In this document: one piece after another, positions 1 to 9,154 of the stretch
How positions within the stretch are numbered: position 1 is the first letter of the stretch
Layout of the letters: each line of letters begins with the position of its first letter
Origin: Vibrio splendidus 12E03
GTDB lineage: Bacteria > Pseudomonadota > Gammaproteobacteria > Enterobacterales > Vibrionaceae
Length of the DNA: 64,000 nucleotides
Direction: 5' to 3'
Assembly (NCBI RefSeq): GCF_000272105.2
Contig: NZ_AJZD02000003.1
Coordinates: 1 to 64,000 of the forward strand
Program-made: the position numbers and the translations under genes
Notes under the pieces: model-generated
Told to the model about the DNA's origin: nothing
Database searches by the model: none
What the model saw: the letters and a program-made list of their open reading frames with translations, nothing else

Positions 1-114
1 TTTGGATATGAAAATTCTGATTACTTGCTGATTGATTAGCTAGTTAAGCAACAGCAACAAATTGAGAACGAAGACTGACAAAGAAGCTAAAACGAACGGT
101 AATTTTCAGACAAA

Positions 115-141
115 AAAATGGCCGCTATCTGCGGCCATTTT
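115..141 (-). terminator. Rho-independent terminator of the dehydratase gene
   Basis: A perfect 11-bp stem (AAAATGGCCGC / GCGGCCATTTT) with a 5-nt loop lies 15 nt past the stop codon of the minus-strand gene. On that strand the stem runs into a T-rich tract. I see no gene in bases 1-114. Confidence 0.85.
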
Positions 142-156
142 GATTAACTCAATGAG

Positions 157-1356
157 TTATGGAGTGTGAATCGCGCCATCAGGAAGGCGACTTTGAGTCC
201 ACTCGTGGGGGCGATACATAACAGGGAACTCAGCTGCAACCTCTCGGTCGATTTCAACACCAATACCTGCGATTTCAGAAGCGTATAAGTAGCCATTAAT
301 TGGCTCTGCAGCGTTCGGGAATACCTTATGTGTATTCTCGTTGTACTCGACATGTTCTTGAATGGCGGCATTGTGTAAATGCACATTCAAATGCGTGTTT
401 ACCGCAGCACCAATTGGCGTCATATCTGGCGGGCAATGCCATGCAATACGAACACCGAAGTTCTGACATAGATGGCCGAGCTTCAGAGCTGGCGTAATAC
501 CACCAATCTGTGAAACATGGCAACGAATGAAATCAATACGACGATTAGCAATCAGAGATTTCCACTCTTCAGGGTTATTAAATAACTCCCCTAAACCTAA
601 TGAAACTGAGCTCTGGCTGCGAATATTATCCAACCATTCCGTTTGATTTGGCGGCAGAATATCTTCAATGAAATACGGCTTATATTGCTCGACTTCCTTC
701 GCAAATTGTATTGCCTGATTTGGGAAAAGACGCTCGTGAACATCATGAAGAATATGGAATTGGTTACCATATTTCTCTCTCAGCGACTTAAACATCGTTA
801 GAGTATTGTCCATGTACTGCTCTTGATCGTAGTACGAACCTTCAGTCGGGTTTTGAGTAGTATGCAAATCGGTTGGAACACCGCCATAGAAACCAAGCTG
901 ACAACGAATGTGCTTATAGCCTTTGTCTAGGAAAGATTCCACCAGCTCATAAATCCCTTCCATCGTGTCGCTAGTCGCGTGTGTGTATACAGGAATAGCA
1001 TCACGAGACTTACCACCAAATAGTTGGTGTAGCGGCATGCCTGCCAATTTGGCTTTAATATCCCACAGTGCCATATCAACACCAGAAATCGCATTATTGA
1101 TGACAGGGCCATTTCGCCAATAAGCGTTGACCATCATCATTTGCCATAAGTCTTCAATATTGTTGGCATTTTTACCAAGAAGAATAGGCTTTAAATATTC
1201 ATCGACCATTGTTTTTACAGCAAGCGGTCTTTGTTGGAATGTCGCACAACCAAAGCCAGTAACACCTTCATTCGTTTCAACGACAACGGTAATGAGATTG
1301 TGTCTGTCTGGCTTAGTAATAATACAATGGATATCGGATATAATAGTTTCTTTCAC
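157..1356 (-). CDS. ManD/RspA-type enolase-superfamily sugar-acid dehydratase
   Basis: A 399-residue mandelate racemase/muconate lactonizing enzyme of the D-mannonate dehydratase (ManD, formerly RspA) subgroup. Family members dehydrate D-mannonate or D-gluconate to 2-keto-3-deoxygluconate (KDG), though some have little activity. Expected residues are visible: Asp205 and His207 in HDVHER, metal-ligand Glu231 in FIED and Glu257 in GELF, and His307 in AWHCPP. Length matches the family (about 400). The gene is divergent from a PTS-kdgK-eda operon whose kinase and aldolase would consume KDG, which supports a sugar-acid substrate. The exact substrate cannot be read from sequence. The start ATG is followed by a typical MKETII N-terminus. 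Confidence 0.85.
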   Translation of the reverse strand: MKETIISDIHCIITKPDRHNLITVVVETNEGVTGFGCATFQQRPLAVKTMVDEYLKPILLGKNANNIEDLWQMMMVNAYWRNGPVINNAISGVDMALWDIKAKLAGMPLHQLFGGKSRDAIPVYTHATSDTMEGIYELVESFLDKGYKHIRCQLGFYGGVPTDLHTTQNPTEGSYYDQEQYMDNTLTMFKSLREKYGNQFHILHDVHERLFPNQAIQFAKEVEQYKPYFIEDILPPNQTEWLDNIRSQSSVSLGLGELFNNPEEWKSLIANRRIDFIRCHVSQIGGITPALKLGHLCQNFGVRIAWHCPPDMTPIGAAVNTHLNVHLHNAAIQEHVEYNENTHKVFPNAAEPINGYLYASEIAGIGVEIDREVAAEFPVMYRPHEWTQSRLPDGAIHTP

Positions 1357-1441
1357 AATTAAATAACCTAAACTTAAGTCAACTCCTATTATCTAACCGC
1401 TTTAAAATTCACATTTCAAGCGCTAATTTTTGCCCAAAAAT

Positions 1442-1488
1442 AATTGGTACGTTAAGTGTTTTTTTTTGACAAACAAAACATACCAATT
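1442..1488. promoter_or_regulatory. Inverted repeat in divergent promoter, possible UxuR/ExuR-type half-sites
   Basis: AATTGGTA (1442-1449) and its exact reverse complement TACCAATT (1481-1488) lie in the 261-bp gap between the dehydratase and EIIBC genes, 39 bp centre to centre, close to four helical turns. Each arm resembles half of the TTGGTATACCAA operator known for GntR-family hexuronate regulators (ExuR/UxuR). No such regulator gene is in the window, so this is a tentative assignment. Confidence 0.4.
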
Positions 1489-1524
1489 GGCAAAAAACGC
1501 TGAAAAATTAATTTTTCGAATTTT

Positions 1525-1546
1525 AAATGTGATTGAGATCTCTTTT
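1525..1546. promoter_or_regulatory. Probable CRP-cAMP site upstream of EIIBC
   Basis: The stretch AAATGTGATTGAGATCTCTT closely follows the CRP consensus (AAATGTGA-N6-TCACATTT) in its left half and partly in its right half. It is centred about 80 bp upstream of the EIIBC start, a usual position for catabolite activation of a sugar operon. Confidence 0.5.
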
Positions 1547-1617
1547 TACTCCGTTGGATTTAAATTGGTTGTCGTTATGATTTCTCGAGTTAAATATATT
1601 CCAATAACAGGTGTAGT

Positions 1618-3051
1618 ATGCAAATGGTAGAAAAGAGTGATGCCGTTGTGAATAACTCGAAGTCATCATCGAAAAAGAAAAATTTCAACGAAAATATACA
1701 GTTATTAGTCACCGCTGTTGGTGGTGAAGACAATATCGTGAGTATCACGCACTGTATGACAAGGTTGCGCTTCAAATTAGCAGACGAATCGCTGGTAGAC
1801 GAAGAAGCGATCAAGCAGATCGCAGACGTGAAAGGTGTGGTCCTTCAACAAGGCCAAACCCAAGTCATCATCGGTGTAGAGGTAGAAAAATGGTTCAACG
1901 CTCTGTCAAATACTCAACAAGCTGACGCGACTCCGGCCGATGAGCTAGAGAAAGGCAAGCTATTCCAAGGCGTGATGCGCATTGTCGCAGGCATCTTTGG
2001 TCCAGTTGTACCCGCAATCGCTGGCGCTGGTATGTTGATGGGTCTGTTGTCTGGCCTTATTGCAACCAATGTTATCTCTGAAACCTCAGACACAGTTTAC
2101 TTCTTCCGCTCTATCTCTGTTGCTGTGTTCTTCTTCTTACCGATGCTGGTTTCTTTCTCTGCCGCTAAGGTATTCAAAGTAAACGAATACATTGCGCTTG
2201 CTGTCTCTTCTGCAATGCTAGCGCCTCTGCTCGTTGATAAAGCAACAATGCTAAAAGACGCAGGTGCAGCTCCGGAGCTGACCGTTCTTGGCGTGGTTCC
2301 TATTGAGCTGCTCAACTACGGCGGAGCAATTGTTCCTGCGATTCTAGCAATCTGGTTATTGTCTAAGGTGACTCCGTTAGTTGACCGTCTAGTTCCTTCT
2401 TCTGCGAAGCCTGTATTTACACCACTGCTTGCCTTTACGGTAACTTCGACCATCACGCTATCATTTGTTGGCCCTGCTGGTATCTGGCTAAGTAATGGCG
2501 CAGGTTGGGTGATGAGTTCACTACTGGAAATCTCTCCGACGTTAACCGGCTTTGTGTTTGGTCTAACTCGCCCGATTACCATCGTATTTGGTATCCACCA
2601 CAGCATGACGCCGATCAGCCTGAACAACTTTGCACTGTATGGTAAGGATCTACTGATGCCTATCATGTGTTTGGGTAACATGGCAATTGCGGGGGCAACC
2701 ATGGCTATCTGGCACAAGCAACGTAAAACGGTTTCTAAAGAGCAATCTTCAATTACGATGGGCTCAAGTGTTACCGCTATCTTAGGCATCACGGAGCCGG
2801 CTCTATTTGGTGTCCTCACGAAATACACCAAAGCGATGATGACCGCGAGTTTGGCTGCAGGTGTGTTTGGTGCTATCTCGGTAACGATCGATACGCACTT
2901 AACAAGCTACATTCTTTCTTCTGTATTCAGCTTGCCAGCTTACCTTGCAGGCGGTACGCAAAACTTCATTCAAGCACTGATGGGCGTGGTGGGTGTATTT
3001 GCACTGTCTTTCGTCCTAACGATGTTGTTCGTAAAACTAGACAACAAGTAA
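1618..3051 (+). CDS. PTS EIIBC component, glucose/glucoside family
   Basis: A 477-residue phosphotransferase permease. Residues about 22-95 form an EIIB domain with the phosphorylated Cys46 in THCMTRLRF. From about residue 120 onward there is a hydrophobic EIIC domain with about ten membrane segments and the family motif GITEPALFG near residue 390. There is no EIIA domain, so phosphate must come from a separate EIIA such as Crr. Order B-C and length resemble sucrose, trehalose and N-acetylmuramate permeases, but the substrate cannot be assigned. Its place upstream of kdgK-eda is unusual for a PTS and suggests a product that ends as KDG or KDPG. Two ATGs (1618 and 1624) are possible starts. 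Confidence 0.85.
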   Translation: MQMVEKSDAVVNNSKSSSKKKNFNENIQLLVTAVGGEDNIVSITHCMTRLRFKLADESLVDEEAIKQIADVKGVVLQQGQTQVIIGVEVEKWFNALSNTQQADATPADELEKGKLFQGVMRIVAGIFGPVVPAIAGAGMLMGLLSGLIATNVISETSDTVYFFRSISVAVFFFLPMLVSFSAAKVFKVNEYIALAVSSAMLAPLLVDKATMLKDAGAAPELTVLGVVPIELLNYGGAIVPAILAIWLLSKVTPLVDRLVPSSAKPVFTPLLAFTVTSTITLSFVGPAGIWLSNGAGWVMSSLLEISPTLTGFVFGLTRPITIVFGIHHSMTPISLNNFALYGKDLLMPIMCLGNMAIAGATMAIWHKQRKTVSKEQSSITMGSSVTAILGITEPALFGVLTKYTKAMMTASLAAGVFGAISVTIDTHLTSYILSSVFSLPAYLAGGTQNFIQALMGVVGVFALSFVLTMLFVKLDNK

Positions 3052-3086
3052 TCGGCTAGTCTCACTCCCGTAAGATTAGAATCGAA

Positions 3087-3124
3087 AAAGCATGACCATA
3101 TCTCGTTCTGGTCATGCTTTCTTC
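3087..3124 (+). terminator. Intercistronic terminator/attenuator between EIIBC and kdgK
   Basis: A perfect 12-bp stem (AAAGCATGACCA / TGGTCATGCTTT) with a 10-nt loop is followed by CTTC and lies between EIIBC and kdgK. It should end or reduce transcription into kdgK-eda. A comparable hairpin separates the symporter from kdgK at 62275-62302. Confidence 0.75.
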
Positions 3125-3164
3125 AATACGAACAAACCCAACCTTTCCTTTCTAAGGCTATATT

Positions 3165-4145
3165 ATGACCCACATCGCAATCATCGGTGAGTGTATGATT
3201 GAACTGAATGGGGCTCCATTTGGCAACATGCAACAAAGCTATGGTGGAGACACATTAAACGCGGCAATCTACTTGAACCGCAGCGCTGCGGTTAGCAATC
3301 CCATGAGCTGCAATAACACTACGAATCCAGCGATACGAACAAGCTATGTCTCGGCGCTTGGCTCTGACGCTATCAGCCAAGAGATGCTTAACCGATGGCA
3401 AGATGAAGGACTATCAACCGAATTCGTGCTTATTGATGAGCAGCGTTCACCCGGGCTCTATCTCATTCAACTCGACGATGTTGGTGAGCGCACCTTCCTA
3501 TACTGGCGCAACGATTCGTCGGCTCGCTACATGGTACAGCACCCCGATTTCGATAAGATAGCCAACCAACTTCGTGATGTTGATATGGTGTTTCTGAGTG
3601 GTATTTCCCTCGCGATATTGCCACATAGCGATCAGCTAAAGTTACTCACTATCATCGAAAGCCTACGTGAACGTGGCGTTACCATTGCTTTTGATAGTAA
3701 CTACAGACCAAAGCTGTGGAGCTCAGAGGCCGCAACTAAAGAATGCTATCTATTGGGCTATAAAACGACCGATATAGCCCTAGTCACGTTCGATGATGAG
3801 CAACTGTTGTGGAGCGATCAAACGCCACAAGACACCATAACAAGGTTGCATGCTCTCGGTGTCAAAACCGTTGTAGTCAAGCTTGGTGCTGAAGGCTGCT
3901 TGATCAGCGAAAGCCTCGTAAATGAGCCCGTAAAAATCATAACGACACCTGTCGAGACTGTGGTTGATAGCACCTCTGCTGGCGACTCTTTTAACGGCGG
4001 TTTCTTATCTTGCTATCTCGCTGGAGGTTCTATTGAAGAAGCCTGTCATCAAGGTAATGCATTAGCAGGATTGGTGATTCAACATCATGGCGCAATCATT
4101 CCAAAATCCATCACTGACACTCTTTCAAACCCTATTAAGAAGTAA
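3165..4145 (+). CDS. kdgK: 2-keto-3-deoxygluconate kinase (copy 1)
   Basis: A 326-residue PfkB/ribokinase-family sugar kinase that phosphorylates KDG to KDPG with ATP. The N-terminal GECMIEL and GGDTLNAA motifs, and the C-terminal anion-hole/catalytic motif SAGDSFNGG near residue 270, are intact. It is 3 nt upstream of eda, so the two are translationally linked. A second copy (61297-62244) lies at the far end of the window. This copy is slightly longer, with an insertion near residues 42-62 (SAAV to TSYV) where the paralogue is shorter. The start follows a purine-rich stretch (CTAAGG). Confidence 0.92.
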   Translation: MTHIAIIGECMIELNGAPFGNMQQSYGGDTLNAAIYLNRSAAVSNPMSCNNTTNPAIRTSYVSALGSDAISQEMLNRWQDEGLSTEFVLIDEQRSPGLYLIQLDDVGERTFLYWRNDSSARYMVQHPDFDKIANQLRDVDMVFLSGISLAILPHSDQLKLLTIIESLRERGVTIAFDSNYRPKLWSSEAATKECYLLGYKTTDIALVTFDDEQLLWSDQTPQDTITRLHALGVKTVVVKLGAEGCLISESLVNEPVKIITTPVETVVDSTSAGDSFNGGFLSCYLAGGSIEEACHQGNALAGLVIQHHGAIIPKSITDTLSNPIKK

Positions 4146-4148
4146 ACC

Positions 4149-4778
4149 ATGCCTACAATTAATGACCAATTAAAAGCACTTAAAGTTATCCCTGTTATCG
4201 CCATTGATAACGCAGAGGATATTATCCCTCTAGGTAAAGTATTGGCTGAGAATGGGCTTCCCGCCGCTGAAATTACCTTCCGTTCAGACGCCGCTGTTGA
4301 AGCTATCCGACTGCTTCAAGAAGCTCAGCCTGACATGCTGATCGGCGCGGGCACCATCTTGAACCATAAGCAAGCACTGGCCGCGAAAGAAGCAGGCGCA
4401 ACGTTTGTAGTATCACCGGGCTTTAACCCGAACACAGTTAAAGCATGCCAAGAGATCGGCATCGATATCATTCCAGGTGTAAACAATCCAAGCACCGTTG
4501 AAGCGGCATTAGAGATGGGCTTAACAACCTTGAAATTCTTCCCAGCAGAAGCATCGGGCGGCATCAGTATGGTTAAATCACTCGTTGGCCCATACGGCGA
4601 TATTCGACTCATGCCTACAGGCGGTATCACGCCATCAAACATCGATAACTACTTAGCAGTGCCTCAAGTATTAGCCTGCGGTGGTACATGGATGGTGGAT
4701 AAGAAGCTCGTTGAAAACGGCAAGTGGGATGAGATTGCCCGCCTAACACGCGATATTGTTGAACAAGTGAATCGCTAG
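4149..4778 (+). CDS. eda: KDPG/KHG aldolase (copy 1)
   Basis: A 209-residue class I aldolase that splits 2-keto-3-deoxy-6-phosphogluconate into pyruvate and glyceraldehyde 3-phosphate. Family motifs are present: the AEITFR strand with catalytic Glu, the GAGTIL loop, and the Schiff-base lysine in LKFFPAEASGG. Length is typical. It is the last gene of the EIIBC-kdgK-eda set and is followed by a strong terminator. It closely resembles the copy at 60647-61276 over its whole length, consistent with duplication or parallel recruitment in two pathways. Confidence 0.95.
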   Translation: MPTINDQLKALKVIPVIAIDNAEDIIPLGKVLAENGLPAAEITFRSDAAVEAIRLLQEAQPDMLIGAGTILNHKQALAAKEAGATFVVSPGFNPNTVKACQEIGIDIIPGVNNPSTVEAALEMGLTTLKFFPAEASGGISMVKSLVGPYGDIRLMPTGGITPSNIDNYLAVPQVLACGGTWMVDKKLVENGKWDEIARLTRDIVEQVNR

Positions 4779-4823
4779 TCGATAACGATCTAGAGAGCAC
4801 AAATTCTCTTGATTCCATAGCAA

Positions 4824-4857
4824 CAAAGCCACAGCACATGCTGTGGCTTTGCTTTTA
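4824..4857. terminator. Bidirectional terminator between eda and melR
   Basis: A perfect 13-bp stem (CAAAGCCACAGCA / TGCTGTGGCTTTG) with a 2-nt loop is followed by CTTTTAT on the plus strand. It lies between convergent eda and melR and ends where the melR 3' end begins. Confidence 0.85.
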
Positions 4858-4876
4858 TCGGGTTGTATCAATATCG

Positions 4877-5881
4877 CTAACTGTCTGTCGTTGTTAACGG
4901 CCGCTTCCCATCACATGCCCCTTTCTCAAGATCATATAGCGGGCTGGCCCCATGACTGCTCCATCGGTGATCTTCTCTCGCTAATTTTCTATATTGAGTC
5001 GGCGTGACACCAATGTACGTTTGGAAGGTTTCATAGAATCGGCTGCTCGAGTTGAAGCCCACCGTGAGTGAGATATCGAGAATGGTTCTATCCGTATCAC
5101 TCAGCAAAGCACGAGCGTGGTTGATGCGCATCGCTGTGATGTACTGCTTAATGGTCATCTGCATCGTTCGCTGAAATACGTTCATCGCATAGTTGCTGTG
5201 TAACCCGATATGTTCAGCGATATCTTTAACGGTCAATGGCTGATTATGGTGAGTCGCAATGTATTCCAACATCTGGCTGACATAGAATTGGGAGTGTTTC
5301 GACCCCCCTTTTTTGGTCGATTTGTCCTGTCGATTTACGAGCAGTTGTTGCCAACCATCAAGGCAGATTCGCTTAAGCATCAAGCCAATTTCATCGATGG
5401 CCAACTGCTGGCGACTTTCTGACGAATGCTTTATCTCTTGTACCCATCGGGCAATTTCAAATTCACTCACTAACGAACAAGAGTTCGATTGCAACACACT
5501 GCCGTGAGTTATCTGATTGACTAAATCTCGACTGAGAGTCCACGACATAAAATGGTGAATCGGTATGTTGATGATCCCCATATTATGGCTTTGGCCGGGA
5601 TTGGTGAGTCGATGAGGTACCGATGCCCAAAACAAGCCAATCGATCCACTCTTAACCACGATTGGGCTGCCGTTAATGATGTATTCCACATCGTCCCCAA
5701 AAGGAATATTCACCTCAATTTGACCATGCCAATGATAGCCGGGCATGGAGTGAGGAGCTCTAAGTTCGATATCGATTTGCTCATAGGAAGAATAAAGAGA
5801 AAGCGGACTTACCGACACGGTCTCGGATGAGTACTTATCTAAAGTGATAATTCTCAGCGTATCAGGGGTTGATTGCGGCAT
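4877..5881 (-). CDS. melR: Melibiose operon activator, AraC family
   Basis: A 334-residue AraC/XylS regulator. The N-terminal cupin (about residues 45-110) contains PGYHWHGQIEVN and GLFWASVPHRL; the C-terminal double helix-turn-helix (about 215-315) contains QITIKQYITAMRINHAR-like and TVGFNSSSRFYETF-like segments close to E. coli MelR. It is about 30 residues longer than E. coli MelR (302), mostly at both ends. It is divergent from melAB, the arrangement seen in enterobacteria, and probably binds the 327-bp gap to activate melAB with melibiose and CRP. Confidence 0.92.
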   Translation of the reverse strand: MPQSTPDTLRIITLDKYSSETVSVSPLSLYSSYEQIDIELRAPHSMPGYHWHGQIEVNIPFGDDVEYIINGSPIVVKSGSIGLFWASVPHRLTNPGQSHNMGIINIPIHHFMSWTLSRDLVNQITHGSVLQSNSCSLVSEFEIARWVQEIKHSSESRQQLAIDEIGLMLKRICLDGWQQLLVNRQDKSTKKGGSKHSQFYVSQMLEYIATHHNQPLTVKDIAEHIGLHSNYAMNVFQRTMQMTIKQYITAMRINHARALLSDTDRTILDISLTVGFNSSSRFYETFQTYIGVTPTQYRKLAREDHRWSSHGASPLYDLEKGACDGKRPLTTTDS

Positions 5882-6208
5882 ATCTCGTTCCTTAGGAAAT
5901 CGTATAGCTGATTTTTAGCAGTTCCTCGATAATAAAACTCTGAAGGCGATCATAATGCCGAAATACCCCAATTCATAAGATCATCACGATGTGATTCGAG
6001 TCAGTATCTTAAGTGCAAAACTCGCTTCATTGCATGCCCCCTCTTCTTAAAAGCCAGCAAGTTGTCCCATTTCCTAAGATTTCTATGTAGTGATTTAAAA
6101 ATATTAGAAAACAGGAGAGCTCTTCGGTTATCTGAGACGAATCGACATGGGTTCTAGGTGTAATTTATCTGCATCAACACAGAACTCAGAGAGATAAAGG
6201 ATTCCACT
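5882..6208. promoter_or_regulatory. melR-melA divergent promoter region with possible CRP site
   Basis: This 327-bp gap must hold both promoters. TGTGATTCGAGTCAGT (5990-6005) has an intact TGTGA arm and a weaker second arm, a candidate CRP site; E. coli melAB is CRP dependent. I could not identify MelR 18-bp sites by eye. A Shine-Dalgarno (AGAGATAAAGG) precedes melA. Confidence 0.4.
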
Positions 6209-7561
6209 ATGCAAAGCCCTAAGATCACATTCATCGGTGCTGGCTCAACCATTTTTGTTAAGAACATTCTTGGTGACGTTTTCCACCGTTCTGCATTACA
6301 AAACGCTCATGTCGCCTTGATGGATATTGATGAGACCCGTTTAGAAGAGTCTCACCTTGTCGTCAGTAAGTTGATGGAATCATCAGGCGCTACTGGCTCT
6401 ATTTCATGTCACTTAAATCAGAAAGAAGCACTACAAGACGCAGATTTTGTCGTCATCGCTTTCCAAATCGGCGGTTATGAACCTTGTACAGTCACAGATT
6501 TCGACGTATGTAAGCGCCATGGTCTGGAACAAACCATCGCAGACACACTTGGCCCGGGCGGCATTATGCGTTCACTGCGCACAGTCCCGCATCTTTGGAG
6601 TGTCTGTGAAGATATGACTGAGGTTTGCCCGAACGCGACCATGCTCAACTACGTCAACCCAATGGCAATGAACACATGGGCAATGTACGAGAAGTACCCG
6701 CATATTAAACAAGTCGGTTTATGTCATTCTGTACAAGGTACTGCTGAAGAACTAGCACGCGACCTAGACTTAGATTACGCAGACCTTCGCTACACCTGCG
6801 CTGGCATCAACCACATGGCTTACTACCTGACCCTCGAGAAGAAAACAGCAAGTGGTGAGTACGTCGACATTTATCCAGACCTACTGGAAGCCTTTGAGAG
6901 TGGCAAGGCACCTAAGCCGGGTATTTATCACAATGGTCGCTGCACCAACTTAGTCCGCTATGAGATGTTTAAGAAGCTTGGCTACTTTGTGACAGAGTCT
7001 TCTGAACATTTTTCTGAATACACCCCCTACTTTATCAAGCCAAATCGTCCGGATTTAATCGAACGTTATAAAGTGCCACTTGATGAATACCCTAAACGTT
7101 GTGTCGAACAAATTGCCGATTGGAAAAAGGATCTTGAAGAGTTCAAACAGGCCGACAAGATCACCGTCGAGCAGTCTCATGAATACGCGAGCACCATCAT
7201 GAATTCTATCTGGACGGGTACACCGAGCGTCATCTATGGCAACGTTAAAAACGAAGCCTTAATCGATAACCTGCCGCACGGTTGCTGTGTTGAAGTCGCC
7301 TGTTTAGTCGATGCCAATGGTGTCCAACCAATCAAAGCCGGCCGCCTTCCAAATCACTTGGCCGCATTGATGCAAACCAATATCAACGTACAAACTCTAT
7401 TAACCGAAGCCATTCTCACTGAAAACCGTGACCGTATCTATCATGCTGCGATGCTTGATCCTCATACCGCCGCAGTACTTGGAATAGAAGAGATATACGC
7501 GCTGGTCGATGACTTAATTGAGGCTCATGAAGGTTGGTTACCAGAGTGGGTTAACAAGTAA
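6209..7561 (+). CDS. melA: Alpha-galactosidase, GH4 (melibiase)
   Basis: A 450-residue GH4 enzyme that hydrolyses melibiose to galactose and glucose by an NAD+ and Mn2+ dependent redox-elimination mechanism in the cytoplasm. The N-terminal Rossmann motif FIGAGSTIF is present, as are metal-binding Cys172-His173 in GLCHSVQG and Asn201-His202 in GINHMAYY. It is collinear with E. coli MelA (451 residues) along the full length, with long identical blocks such as GLEQTIADTLGPGGIMR. melB follows 70 bp downstream, so the pair forms the classic melAB operon. Confidence 0.97.
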   Translation: MQSPKITFIGAGSTIFVKNILGDVFHRSALQNAHVALMDIDETRLEESHLVVSKLMESSGATGSISCHLNQKEALQDADFVVIAFQIGGYEPCTVTDFDVCKRHGLEQTIADTLGPGGIMRSLRTVPHLWSVCEDMTEVCPNATMLNYVNPMAMNTWAMYEKYPHIKQVGLCHSVQGTAEELARDLDLDYADLRYTCAGINHMAYYLTLEKKTASGEYVDIYPDLLEAFESGKAPKPGIYHNGRCTNLVRYEMFKKLGYFVTESSEHFSEYTPYFIKPNRPDLIERYKVPLDEYPKRCVEQIADWKKDLEEFKQADKITVEQSHEYASTIMNSIWTGTPSVIYGNVKNEALIDNLPHGCCVEVACLVDANGVQPIKAGRLPNHLAALMQTNINVQTLLTEAILTENRDRIYHAAMLDPHTAAVLGIEEIYALVDDLIEAHEGWLPEWVNK

Positions 7562-7597
7562 TTTCATACTAATAAAAATACAATAACGTGAATATTA

Positions 7598-7620
7598 ACG
7601 CCTTCTCACTGAGGAGGCGT
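7598..7620 (+). other. Hairpin abutting the melB ribosome binding site
   Basis: ACGCCTTCTC and GAGGAGGCGT form a 10-bp stem (one G-U pair) with a 3-nt loop, ending one base before the AAGGAG Shine-Dalgarno of melB. It has no U-tract, so it is more likely to stabilise melA mRNA or tune melB translation than to terminate. Confidence 0.55.
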
Positions 7621-7631
7621 AAGGAGTGGCA

Positions 7632-9050
7632 ATGAGTATCTCAATGAATACCAAGCTCAGTTATGGCTTTGGTGCATTTGGTAAAGACTTCGCAATCACC
7701 ATCGTCTATATGTACCTAATGTTTTACTACACAGATGTGGTCGGTATTTCTGCCGCTGCAGTCGGAACTATTTTCCTCGTCGCGCGAATCTGGGATGCGG
7801 TCAATGACCCTATTATGGGGTGGGTGGTCAACAACACACGCACTCGCTGGGGTAAATTCAAGCCTTGGATCTTGATCGGCACACTCGCCAATTCAGTCGT
7901 TCTTTTGATGGTGTTTAGCGCTCACTACATCGAAGGACCTTGGCTAATCGCTTACGCTGCTGTTACCTATATTCTATGGGGCATGACCTACACACTAATG
8001 GATATTCCTTTTTGGTCATTGGTCCCAACACTGACTTTGGACAAGCGTGAACGTGAAGAGCTTGTGCCATACCCTCGATTTTTCGCGAGCCTTGCATGGA
8101 TAGTAACCGCAGCTATCGCTATGCCTTTCGTGAACTACGTAGGTGGGGACGATAAAGGGTTCGGCTTCCAGATTTTCACCCTCTTGTTGATCGCTTGTTT
8201 CTTAGTCTCTACTTTCATTACTTTACGCAATGTGAAAGAGCGCTATTCAACGGCTAACCTCGACACAACACAACCGGAAGAAAAGGTTTCACTGAAAAAG
8301 CTTCTCGCGCTTATCTACAAAAACGACCAACTGACCAGTGTTCTGTGTATGGCGTTGTCTTATAACCTCGCGACCAACATCATTACCGCCTTTGCTGTTT
8401 ATTACTTCACTTATGTTGTTGGCAACAAAGAGCTGTTCCCGTACTACATGGCGTATGCAGGTATTGCTAACCTCATCACACTGGTGCTGTTCCCTAAACT
8501 TGCCCAGATGTTCTCACGCCGAGTTTTATGGGCCTGTGCATCCACTTTCCCTATCTTAGGCAGCGCGGTACTCATCTATGTCGGCATGTATGACAAACAA
8601 AGTATTCTGCTGATATCAACGGCGGGCGTCTTCCTGCAAATCGGTACCGCTCTGTTCTGGGTATTGAACGTGATTATGGTGGCAGACACGGTCGATTACG
8701 GTGAGTTTAAACTGGGTTCTCGTTGTGAAAGTATCGCTTACTCGGTGCAAACTCTGGTTGTAAAAGCAGGCTCAGCATTTGCCGCTTTCTTCATTGGTAT
8801 CGCACTCACCGCTGTTGATTATGTGCCCAACGTAACGCAAAGCCCTGAAACCGTATTCGGCATGCAATGCATCATGGTCGGCCTACCTGCTTTCTTCTTT
8901 GCCACTGCGTTAATCATCTACTTCCGCTTCTACAAGCTGAACGGTGCTTATCACCAAAAGATTCAAGATCACTTAACAGAGAAATACGACCACATTACAA
9001 ACGAAGGCTCAGACAAAGGGGAAACCGCGAAACCGGCACAAGCAACATAA
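7632..9050 (+). CDS. melB: Melibiose:cation symporter, GPH/MFS family
   Basis: A 472-residue twelve-helix permease that couples melibiose uptake to Na+, Li+ or H+. From the ATG at 7632 it reads [20 protein letters not shown], matching E. coli MelB almost residue for residue. The cation-site Asp55 and Asp59 are both present in [14 protein letters not shown] prefer 7632 over an upstream GTG (7626) because AAGGAG sits at the right distance and the N-terminus then agrees with MelB. The C-terminal cytoplasmic tail is rich in Thr, Glu and Lys. Confidence 0.96.
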   Translation: MSISMNTKLSYGFGAFGKDFAITIVYMYLMFYYTDVVGISAAAVGTIFLVARIWDAVNDPIMGWVVNNTRTRWGKFKPWILIGTLANSVVLLMVFSAHYIEGPWLIAYAAVTYILWGMTYTLMDIPFWSLVPTLTLDKREREELVPYPRFFASLAWIVTAAIAMPFVNYVGGDDKGFGFQIFTLLLIACFLVSTFITLRNVKERYSTANLDTTQPEEKVSLKKLLALIYKNDQLTSVLCMALSYNLATNIITAFAVYYFTYVVGNKELFPYYMAYAGIANLITLVLFPKLAQMFSRRVLWACASTFPILGSAVLIYVGMYDKQSILLISTAGVFLQIGTALFWVLNVIMVADTVDYGEFKLGSRCESIAYSVQTLVVKAGSAFAAFFIGIALTAVDYVPNVTQSPETVFGMQCIMVGLPAFFFATALIIYFRFYKLNGAYHQKIQDHLTEKYDHITNEGSDKGETAKPAQAT

Positions 9051-9060
9051 ATCGTAAAGC

Positions 9061-9097
9061 AACGTCAATGTAGGTTTTCGGAAACCACATTGACGTT
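9061..9097 (+). other. Stem-loop after melB
   Basis: AACGTCAATGT pairs with ACATTGACGTT (11 bp), extended after a bulged A by GGTTT/AAACC around a TCGG loop. It lacks a T-run on the plus strand. It could act as a weak terminator or processing barrier between melAB and the broken hydrolase gene. Confidence 0.6.
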
Positions 9098-9154
9098 CAT
9101 AGCAACAACTCTCAACCCTCACTAGCCTTTCTACTTCCAATAAAAGAGATCCGT

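Noticed and set aside
2316-2831. 171-codon open frame antisense to EIIBC
   Set aside because: Composition mirrors the sense gene and it lacks family features; a shadow of the permease frame.
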